Origin: Meandrina meandrites
Taxonomy: Eukaryota; Cnidaria; Anthozoa; Scleractinia; Meandrinidae
DNA: 64,000 nt
Direction of reading: 5' to 3'
NCBI GenBank assembly: GCA_963693305.1
Contig: OY855913.1
Location: forward strand, 16,089,022 to 16,153,021
In this document: positions 45,757 through 57,000 of the stretch, in pieces
Position numbering within the stretch: the stretch's first letter is position 1
Layout: every line of letters begins with the position of its first letter
Position numbers and translations under genes: made by a program
Notes under the pieces: generated by a model
The model's database searches: none
Seen by the model: only the letters and a program-made list of their open reading frames with translations
Told to the model about the DNA's origin: nothing

Positions 45757-48038
45757 TGTTAAGCCTTGTTTTGTGTCATGGATGTCGAATTGGTGAAAAT
45801 ATGACAACTATCCGCTCATAACAGATCATATCATTACAAGGCATTTTCTCAAGTTAAATCATAACATGGATCCATTGTGAGCACTATGTTTGGCTGATTA
45901 ATAGCACTCTACCAAAATCTACCCATAGCTTGCTTCCCTTTCTCAGTAATATTATATCACTATTATTCCACTATTATTCCACTATTGCGCCACTTTACCA
46001 TAGTAGGGCAAAAGAACGCGCAAAATACGCCACGTTATTACTGTAGAACAGGGCAAAAGCGGAGCGACAAAATGGCCGAACCATTTAAAAATACTACGCA
46101 ACTCGCAAAATATCCGTGCGTATTATATGTTAAACCATCGAATAAGGTGTATATATTACAAAAGACCATGGTTGCATTATGTATAGGCATGGGTGCAGGG
46201 TGCAATGAAAAGAGTAAGTCCAGCCGGAAAGTTCTATGTCAAACTACCTTAACACTTGTTCAGTACCAAAGTCGACATTTGGAGGAGTGGTCATTGAACC
46301 TCTTGTGACGTCATCAATTTACACGTCAGTCAACTTTTCAGATAAGCAACTGACACAGCGTGGATTGATCTTTCCATAGGACTATGCATTTTGTATATCG
46401 ATTGCATTCTGACGGAGCTAATCGAAAAAAAACACGCCGCTCCGTTTTTGGTGCAAAAATCGGTGCATAAACAGGTCAACACACCTGTAATTGATCAACG
46501 TCCCCTTTTCAGGGTTTACCGATGATTTTGTCCAAACTTTTCCTGCCAGAAAGAAGGATGTGAAGAGTAAAAAGGAACGAGGATAAGAAAGCGGAAAAAA
46601 AAGAAGGAAAAGGAGCAAGAGAAAATTTGGAACGGTTTCAGCGAAACAAAACAAAACAAAAAGGCTTATGCGCATGCACCAGTGAAAAATTGTACATTGT
46701 TATGCGGAATCTCTATCAAAATGTTGCTGCAATGTAAAAAAGTACTTTTATAGCAAATTTTGGGCAAAATTAACATCGTAACAACAAAAATTTGGTTAAA
46801 CGGTTAAAAAAACGCGTTTCTTGGGGGAAATTCAGCAGTGAAAGGGTTAATCGCACAATGATGAAGTTGCAGATAAATTATATGATTGTGTTATGATATA
46901 TCATAACACTTTCAATTAAACAACCGGCCCCAGGTGTTTATTAAAATCGTTTTGTCAAAGTAGAAGTTCTTAGACTATATAATAGAACAAATTCCTTTAA
47001 GATTATATTTCAAGAGAATGATAGTTTAGAAACTTGAAAACACGTCTTATCTCGAGCACGAGAGTTTGGTAGGTAAAATCCTCTTGAAAGTAAAATTCGG
47101 GGCGGTGATGCTCGTCGTCTCGCTTTGGGGTGTAAATTTCAGATTTTGGTCTAACTTAGGGTGTTCTGGGCTAAAAAGCCACTATGTTTAGCAGTCAAGA
47201 TCTCGTTTATGGTTGCACACGATGAAATATAGAAATATATGTTTTAAAATGTTTTGACATGGTTATCGTTTAGAACTCCAAACAGCTCGAGCCACGCCCA
47301 GATTGGTCTCCATTAGGGGCAACCTAGCAACCTCATCCCCAGGGGGCTTAACCCTTCCCTTCCCTTCCCTCTCGCTCTGAAGGGAAAAGCGCGCTCCCTG
47401 GGGACGAGGTTAGCAGCCTAGTCCCTAGGCGTTCTCTTCCTATCTCAGGTAAGCGCAGGGTTAACCTAAGGGCCTGGGAACTGGTTGGCGTGCCGGCCGT
47501 CACGAAATTTCGCGCCAAATCGGTAAGCGGGAAGGGAACGCCTAGGTACTAGGCTGCTTTAGGGGTTAAATTCAGAATTTTCGACGAACAACCCCGCCCT
47601 TTTCATATAGGAGTCCCTCCGGGGGACCACAGATGAATGATGTCTGTTGTTTGTCCGTTGCCTTTTGCTACTCAAACATGACGCCCGGTCATAGCCTTGG
47701 CCATGCCAGTCTTCAATAGGTATGTTTAGAGTCGCGAAGGTAGTGAGCAAAGCCTCTGGTTCATTGTTAGCATCTAAGAAGCGAATGATGAAAGTTTCTC
47801 TTTGTCGTGGCTTGTCAGCGAGATGGGCGCAATGCTTTCTAAGATTTTTGACTAGCTCTTACGTTTCTACTACTGCTGGGATCGCTGCTGCTGTTGTTAT
47901 GATTACTTCTGCTGCTCTCTCTATCAACTGACTAGCTGAGCAGACAGACTAGGGGAGAGAGATTGTCTCTTGTCTGTACGAATCCTTCAGGCAAGCTTTC
48001 AAAACCCTCAGGGGCTGAGCAGTAGACGCGACGCGATT
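45757..48038. other. Intergenic downstream of the GT54 gene
   Basis: No gene recognised. It holds the small TIR element at 47412-47558 and, at about 47320-47410, a dispersed motif with CAACCTCATCCCCAGGGG and CCTGGGGACGAGGTT. Similar words appear at 9300-9340. The frames at 45985-46308 and 47722-47931 lack family features. Confidence 0.45.
47412..47558. mobile_element. Small TIR element, 147 bp
   Basis: AGCAGCCTAGTCCCTAGGCG at the left pairs with CGCCTAGGTACTAGGCTGCT at the right. It is non-coding. The TSD is not resolved. Confidence 0.6.
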
Positions 48039-51000
48039 TTAAACTTGCCAAACATCAATCTCCCTAAAGAAGACCCAGTTAGCCTGTGGTTTCATAACAA
48101 GCACCCGTAAACAAATGGCATTTTTACCACCATCAAAAGTGACATCTACTTTACCTTTTTTAAAATCTCCAACTGTTTCAAAACCTTTACAATTTTTAGC
48201 TCCATTTGTTTGCTGTTCGTCAATTCTATTGCCAAAACTTGCCTGCAAAACAGCCGACTGAAGCTGATCTTTTGGAGCAATGTAAGAGCCTGTATCAACA
48301 AATACTTTACGAATAGTCACTGCAGTAGTAAACTCGACAATAATAAAGTCACCTTTCTTCAGTTCCTTGGTCCAAAAATAGCCATAACCTTTGTTGTAAA
48401 CATCTTGTGGATGTCCACGATTAGAAGTCATTTGGCTGCTAACGATCGCCGAAGGATTTAAACCATTGTATTTGACATCGAACTGATCAAAATATATCTC
48501 TCTCGACTTTTCGGTATCACGACCTTTATTTTCTGCAAAAGAAGAATGACTTCCAACATGTTGGAAAAGGGAAGCCGGAGGGAAAATAAACTCTTGTACG
48601 AATGGTCGGTCATATTTGATCTGTCGCCAATGGATAATCAGCCAATCTACAGGCATTTCGTCGTACATGAGGTAAAGATACGTGGCAAGATTTTCCAGGT
48701 CGTTCCCGTGATAAACTTTGGCTACGTGGCCCATATAGGAAGCGTCTAGAATGGGCCAAGGTGTTTTAACTGAAGAGATGAAATCACGGAGCTTGGGATA
48801 AAAGCTTGGCGCTGGAAGTACATCGTCTTCTAAATGAAGATAATACTGCGAGAGTCTATGACAATAGCACATTAAAAATGCAAAATCTATGTTTTGCTTC
48901 GAGCGCCAAAAGATCCTCTGCGGTTTGTCACCAAACTTCTCTTTCACATTCCAGAGCGGCGGGTAGTACTCCTTAGGTGCAACGATTACACGAATTAAAC
49001 CTTGATTGATGTATTTTTCAAAACGATTTGAGATTGCCGTTAAAGCAGAAGATTTTGGTGCTTCATCCAAGTCGGCGAGAAATATTACAATGAAGATTTC
49101 ACGTCGGTCTTTTTCACTTGTATTATCAATCAAGCCTTGAATCGTTTCAATGACGTAGTTATCTCCCTGTGGCCGAGAAATTGATGCGATTCCAATAGTA
49201 AGATATGCTAAAATGAAAACAAAAATCGTACTTAGAGTAGATAAGGGAGCGATACAATGGACGAGTGGGTGGGTGGGTGGTTATGGTGGTGGTGGTGGTG
49301 GTGGGGGGGGGGGGGAGCACATAGCTTGGACGGTTGGAGTTTACAAACTCGCATTTTAACTATAGGCGGGTGGCATTCTGAAAATATTAAAAAACGTCTA
49401 ATTTGAAGTCAACTGCAAAGTAACCAAAACGTTCAAGAGTTGAATAACCTCAGCTGCCATTTTAACGTCAGATAGGAACTTATCACTAATGGGCCCTTAC
49501 TCCTGCGGCAGATTAATCTTTGCCTTTGTTTGAAGGGCATACACGAGGAGGGGGGTTGAGTAGGTTCGCGGATCGACAGATTTGGCCTTATAAAGCGCAC
49601 GGAACCGGTAAAATGATAAAATTAGCGAATTCGCGGATTTTGGAAATACGGTGGATCGTGGATCAGCTGAAAATTTTGGCCCAGATTCTGGACTCTGCCT
49701 GCCTTGAAGTTCGGATCGTGCATCCTAAACAAAGTTCTATTAACGGATATTAATGGTCGGTCGTGCCGGTATTTTGGCATTTTCTTCCATTTTTTATTTT
49801 CGACAAAAATCAGATTTTATTTCTACTTTTTGCCAGTTTTTTATTGACCAATTTGTATTGCATTACCCTAAATTGGTGTTTTGCATAGTTCTGTACCGTT
49901 ACCTTTGTGTAAACAAGCAATGATAGGAAACTTCTTGAAAAATGGTCCTCAAAAAACAAGCATCTACGGTCCTTTTGAGTCAAGCTATAATAACGGAAAG
50001 TTTTCAAATAGGCTGCGAATACAGCCGCCTCTCACTCGCTCCATATTCGCAGGCTAGTTTTCAAATGGTTCGGATTCGAATTAGAACAAAAACAGTCGCG
50101 GATTGCGGTCTGGGCCAAAAATATAGCATGCACGGATCGGCGGATTTACGTACCCCTATTCACACGGCAATTTCCTTTTGCAACTTGCAACGCAACAAAC
50201 GTAGCATTTCCAGTTGCCAAAAAATGTAACACCCCGTTTTGCCACCTGCAATTGTGCAACTGTTGTGTTGCAAGTTGTACGAACAGTAGAACTAACCTCT
50301 ACTTTTTGCAACGTTGCGAGACAAATTGTTTCGTGTGACATATCAATCGCAATTTGCAACGTACTTTTATTAAAACGAGCCAATCAGAGGGCATCCTTCG
50401 CTCGCGGGATATTTCAAGATGATAATTTCTAGCGGATGTGTTACAAGTTGCGAACAAAAATTGCGAACTGGTGACACCCCTCTGCCATTGTGTCTGTAAC
50501 TTGCAATGTTTTTCAGTCGTCATCGTTGCGTGCAAGTTGCAAGGAAATTCGCCTCGTGTGATATGGCCTTACATTTTAGAAATTCTAGAACAGTTTACCA
50601 TTGACGTGAACCTTACTGTTAGCACGAAGGTTTACACTCGATGAAGGATTGGGTTTATTAGAGAGACCAAAATAGAGGATTTTTGTTTATCGAGGTTAGA
50701 GTTGCTCTTAAGATTCTCGAAGATTAAATGACGATCTATGAATAAATTTATCTATAAATAAATTTTCAAAGAAGACGCTAGGATTTTCGAAAGATATCTG
50801 TAGGTCAGCAAATATTTCAGATATGTTCTCAAAAATTGCACACGATATAAACCCAGTGTCTAACTCTTGTTTCTAAGCGATATATAAAATCGTATATTTC
50901 CTCGTTGAATAAAGGATTAAAATATCTCTTGAGCTTTCAGAATTTATTTTATGTGGAAGTATACCAACAGTCTACTTTACTTATAAAATTATCGCCAAAA

Positions 51001-54000
51001 TCGATCTTGTTCCCAGGGCTTTTCCGCCCGTGCCCTACGAAAACCGAAAAAATCACTAAGCTTACCTTTTGTTTGTGGATAGCTTCCCAGTTTTGTGTTT
51101 ATGGTTGTGTTTACTTTTTTTTTGTCCAGGCAAATAGAAGAGTGTGGTTCTGCCAAGAATAAGACGAGTGCAAAAGTGACTTTCGTTTACCATGAGTTTT
51201 TGGAAGGTGATTAGCAATGAGTTCGGAGCGCGGAGAGATTCCGAATTGCTCTTCTACCTTACCTTCTCTTTCTACACCTTTACCGCAGGCTAAAGAACAA
51301 TTATAAATTTTGAATTAAACCAATGCATTTAATTTGGTTTAAATAGAAGGCTTTTTGTTGGGCTAGTGCGAATTCATTCTTGTCATGTGGCAAATAAAAT
51401 ACTGATGATGAAAATGTTTTCGCTTCTGGAACGGTTGTAGCCTGCGTTGCAGACAAACTAAACCCCGGTATTCTGCAACTGCAACGCAGGCTAGAACGGT
51501 TGGTCCTATACTTTGAAGGTAAGTACTTGTTAGGTGCGCACATAATTAAGATTATTAATTGATAAAACGTCGAACGTTAAGCCTTATGACGTTTCTTGAT
51601 ATATTCTCCGACATTTTTATCTTTTTGATGGCAAAAAAAGATAAAAACAATTTGGACGATTTTCAAGGGAATAAGAAATAAAAGACTACAACAGCAATAA
51701 ATGGACGAAATTGAAACACATCCATTTGAAAAGAACCTTGTAACCTTCTTGTTAATCATCTTGGAAGCGCGCGCAAGATTATTTAAGAAAAGCCTCTTTA
51801 GAGGAGAGAGCTTTTGCACCAATGAAAAGTTGGACATGTACCCACGAAATTTCAAGGTTTGCTTACATGTTGGTGGAGTTCACCCAGGCACTCAGTGAGA
51901 GCTTGTAACACGTATTACCGTTGGGGATTAAAATTACAGGCAACGCTTTTTTATGGAGAGGTACAATAAACGCTGCGCACATCACCCTCGAGAATAAATT
52001 GTTTTACCTGGGATTGTGATATTTGCTTCCGACGTAGTTTTCGTTGAGTTTAAAACAGTATGAGCTGGTTGCTGTTTACTTGGTGTGCCAAACTTAGGGG
52101 GCGAGGCGGCAGCATTCGATTCAGATCTATCTTTCGTTGAGTTCAGTGCAGTACGAACTGGTTGATTTGTGTTTGGCGTCAACTCTGAAACAAACAAAAG
52201 AAAATACTTGTTAGAAATCGTCTGAGTTTCCAAAACACTTGACTCGTTTCTCGTTGGTGGTTCGTTGGGATGCCGCGGCTGAGCTCTAAATAAGGCCCAC
52301 AATATGGAGTGACACATAAGTAATGAAAATAAAGGAAATGTATGCAATTCAAGGGTTTTTTAAAGGCAGCGGGGAAATTATTCATTATTTTACCTTAAAT
52401 GATGTAGTGTTCTCAAATTTATATTGTTTTAGTCTTTTATACCTCCCCCCCCACCCCTCTTGCATCTTCGCTTTACTTTTTAATAGTTTACCCCAGTCTC
52501 CAGCTCGCTGTGCTGGAACATTTCGATTTGAATTTTGGCGGCGCGCGCTAACTAGAAGGGAGGTACGTGAGGTTAGCTTTCTATTCTGCTGTCTAAAGGA
52601 AATTTGCTGAAGGACATCATTAGGCCCAATAATGAAGATGGAAGTTGAACAATTTGCAAGTTATGCGTCGGCTTGTTTCTTACTCGTTTAATACGTTGTG
52701 TGAGGTACAGATAGGGATATGTTGGTCTCCAGTATTTTTAGTATTTTTTTTTACATTTATTGGATATATTAAAACCAATTCTTCATTATTACGATAACAA
52801 AAAAAAAATTAAGACAAAAACATTTTTATCGCTTACATAGACAGCCCGAATCTCCGCTTTACTGGGTTTTGACAAAAGACTGACAACCATTAATATTTCT
52901 CTATCATCTGGATACACCTTATTGCAATAAATAAATTTTGTCATGTAAAAAAGCCAAATAGGAATTTATAAATTAGATAGGAACTAGCAAATAGTAAATA
53001 GGAATTAGTCGCTTAAGAAACGTAAATTATGTTCGAATAAACTCGACTTTACGTACAGGACAACGTTTATTATGAAAAACGACGTAAGGTAGTTCAAATT
53101 ATTCCTAGACTTAACTCGTGAGGTCGACGTTTAGCATTTCTAAATTATTTCTGACTTTCCACGTTTCAAGATCAATATACAGATATACATTTGTGTATAA
53201 GTTTGTCTTAGCAGGAGGCAGAAACGCCTCCGCGTAAATGTCGGATTTTCATACTGCGTATAACGTTCCGCATATAACTTTAGCGGATAAATCTGATAAT
53301 CAAGCCTCACTAAAAATGATTTTAATATATAGAAACGAAGCTAAGTCGAGGAAAAAGAACTCCAGAACGCTGAGATAGTACCTGAAACTTCTTGCCACAA
53401 ACTTAATTGGAAGTGGAAGCTCTCCAAAATTTAGCGACAAATTGCATGCGAATGGATGATTTGCATATTTATATTTGTTCGCTCGCTCCGCATGGCTGAT
53501 TCGCCCTGTTTACGGCGTTTACGCTTAACACGCGAAAGTGGTTTCTCGAAAAGTACTGCACAAATCACATCAAGAAATATCTCTTTCATCGAGAGCTCTG
53601 TCTGGTTCCCAGACTAAAATAGCACAAAACCATTGCTAATGAAACTTCCCCCCGAAATCCACCGCCCAGAGAAATGCATAAACAAACGTTGCTTCGACGT
53701 TTCACATGTTATCTGCGAAGAAATATCGACTGCGAATTCGCAACCTCGTTCTCAGGCCCATGATAAAACGCTTGTCACGAAAATACTTCGGACATGTCAA
53801 TAAACTATCGACTGCGGCGTCCGCGTCTCATCGGCATTACGTCGGCTTTCCGAATTACGTACTTACTTACTCACTTACTTACTTACTTACAACACGACGA
53901 CAAGGTGTGTTTCGCTTCTACGAAGCTGAAACCACAAAAACATAAACGGGCAAGGTAGTTAAATTCGTTAACATAGAAAGAGGGTCTGAATGGGGTTTAG

Positions 54001-57000
54001 TGTTTAGTGTTATTTGCTCACATTTTTTAGTGTTTGCTGTTATAATGGCCACTTTTTTAATGTTTACTGTTTCCGGAAAAAATACTGTTAAGTGTTTGGA
54101 GTGTTTTTTCAGTCTTATAACGTTGTAAATTTTACCTGCTCTTCAAACATCATGACTAAAATGGGGATTGACAGAGCTACGCAACTCCTGCAGTGTGTCC
54201 ATTGTGTTGTTCCACAGCCTTTAAAGTTTTGCTTTTACAAGCATGTCTTTAAGCGATTTTCCTTTCCTATAAGAAATCAAGGGAGGCTCCTTGAATATCT
54301 CTCTGAGTGGTTGTTCTTGTATTAAATGCCATTTGTCCAAACATTGTAATGATGGTTAAAATTGCGTCACAAAGGGTAGAAGCTTTTTGTGCGTTCTGCT
54401 TCCGTGTTAGAGCTGTTTTTCTGTCTGCATAGTTACCTTCTGAGAGGATCTTTTCCACCAATTTCTTAGGATAACCCCTAGAAATAAGGCACGTTTTGTT
54501 GTCTGTAACTGAGTAACTCTTGAAGAGTTTGTTCTTAGAAGTGTGAGAGCTTCTCCTTTGAAAAAGCCTTTTTTAACGCCTGGTGGGTGACAGCTGTTGA
54601 AGTGAGTGCACTGAAAGGTTTCAGTTGGTTTGAAATGTGAACGCGCATTAAGAATGCTTTCATTCTCGAATCGCTCTCCGTTATAGACTGTTGTGTCCAA
54701 GAATGTTGTTTCATTTTCGGAGACTTCATCGGTGAACTTGATTGTAGGGTGATAAGAATTTGATTTCTCAATGAAAACCTGAATGTATTCTTGGTTTGTG
54801 TCCCAAAAATTAAAGATATCGCCAATAAACCTTTCCCACACTAGTGGTTGATTAGCGCTTTGCCTCAAGATCTCCTTTTCTATTTTTGCCATAAAAATAT
54901 TGGCAAAGGCTATTTAAGTGCCCATGGCTGTTCCGTGTGTTTGGAGATAGTTTTTTCCATTAAAATGGAACGAATTTTCTTTTAGGATTAGGCTCAGCAT
55001 TTTTCTAAGCTAATGGAGGGTTTTTGTCATGAAAGGTTTCACATGCTTGACATACTAAAGTAATTCCTTCCTCCTGCGGGGTGTTTGTGTAAAGGCTAGT
55101 GACATCCATGGAGACTAGGATTGCGTTACTTGGAACCTTAGTGTTTTCAATTAAAGTAATGAAATCTGTCATATCTTTGAGATACGAGTCTGTATTTGCG
55201 CTATAGGCTGAAGTAGTTTGTCTACAAAGGATGATAGGCGTTCTGTTGGGCCATCATTTCACAGCCCGATATGATAGGACGGCCGACCAAAGTCGGCTTG
55301 TGAATTTTTGCAAGAGTATGGAAAGCTGGAATTTGAGGCGGATCTGGTGTCTGATTAAACCATTTAACCCTCTTGTACGAAAGTGGCATTCCACAAAGAT
55401 GCAAAAGACGATTCAGTGACTGAAAATCAAGAAGGAATCGAGCAAACTACATGTATGCCACCAGCTGCAAGAATTTCTTTAAGGTATCAGCCACCCTTCA
55501 GGACCGTCCGCGCGCCGATCACTTTAGCACTTTTGTTTTAAATACAAACCCCTACAAACCATACATTTTCTGAAAGCTTAATAGTTGCAGATTATGGATT
55601 TTTCCTTCAAAGTTAACAAAAACCTAAAACAAATGCGATAGCGAGACTTTTTTGCAAAAGTATGTGTCTGTGCAAATCAAGCTCCAGGTCCGCCGAAAAC
55701 AAGCGGAAAAAAACGATTAACACCGCATTTGCCTCTCAACAAGTTCCACTAAAAAACCGTGTCTCAGATTTTTGACAAGTGGGTTTGTTCTTTTTTAATG
55801 AGCAGATAAAGTTATGGAAGACAAATCACCAGCACTTTCTGTGGACAAATAGAGATTACTCAAAAACGAAAACAGAAAACAAAAATCGCAGACACGGTTT
55901 TAGAGGAAAACTATCTGACTTGCAGCTGGCCAGATTTCAGCCAAATCGGTCGAGGGGCTGCCGACTTGGAGCTAAAAACGTACGCTCAATTTATCGAAAT
56001 CTTCTTTCCGAGAAAAATAGCAAAACGTATTTTCGGCGGCGTCCTACCCGTAAAGGGATTACGACGCCTAAGCGTCAAAGTTGATGAATACCAGAAGGGA
56101 TAATCTTACTATAACAATAGGTACATGACAGGTAACATACAGCAGGCGCATTTTTTTTTTGTTTACGCGTTGCGCGAAATGCTCTTTTCTCAGTTTTCTT
56201 CGTTCGGTCACAGATCACATTGACACAGGTAAATAAATTCAAAATTCTGACTCCGCGCAAGGAGCCGCATTTCCGTAACTACTATTAATACCACAAGTTG
56301 CTAATAAAATTTTCTTGACATGCTGCGAGCTAGGTTGTTAATTATGGCTAAAGCAAAAAGGAAGTCTTTCAAAGGGAAACAGACCTGGGAACAAACTACG
56401 AATGGAGTCAACGAAAACAAAATGGAAAGTGAACAACAGTCAGTCTTATTTATTTATTTATTTTATTTATTTAACATTTCTTTATACACGGTTAAAAATC
56501 ATCAGGTAATATATACACAAAAGATGCCATGCTGGCCGAAATGAGACAAGCTGGGTCGATTGTAAGCAAGGCGCCATGTATACAGTAATGGCGCATCCAA
56601 GTCGAACCAATACCATTTTTATTGCCGACATTTTCAAGGAGTTCGACATTTCCGTGGCAAAAATAATTATCAACAAGTCACCGCTTCGTCGAACTTTTCC
56701 TGTAGCCTTTCGCAAGCTATTATGGAATGGCCACTGAGCTTCCGTCATGTCTCGCCCGCTTCATCATTACCCCGTTCTTCCACATGAATCTTTGAACGGC
56801 TCGCACTTTTAGGAGCGGAAACCGACTCCGTGCTCGACTGGCCGCTCGACTGCTTCAACAATTCATCTTTTATATTGTAGTACGAGCGCGACCCTTTGTC
56901 ACTTTGCGCTAATTTTTCAGCCCAATCTGCGCTGAACGCGTCTTTTTTTTCGCTTTTTTACGCCTTGGCATGGTAGAAGAGAACGAACAGGACTTTTTTT

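Noticed and set aside
45985..46308. 107-aa frame containing a second ATGGCCGAA start
   Set aside because: It resembles the opening of an animal gene, but no downstream exon or family match was found.
47722..47931. 69-aa frame with an Ala-rich hydrophobic tail
   Set aside because: Short, no homologue recognised, lies downstream of the GT54 stop in opposite orientation.
55779..56084. 101-aa frame inside the TTAA element, considered as transposase
   Set aside because: No DDD/E motif, no zinc finger and no piggyBac signature; composition looks non-coding.
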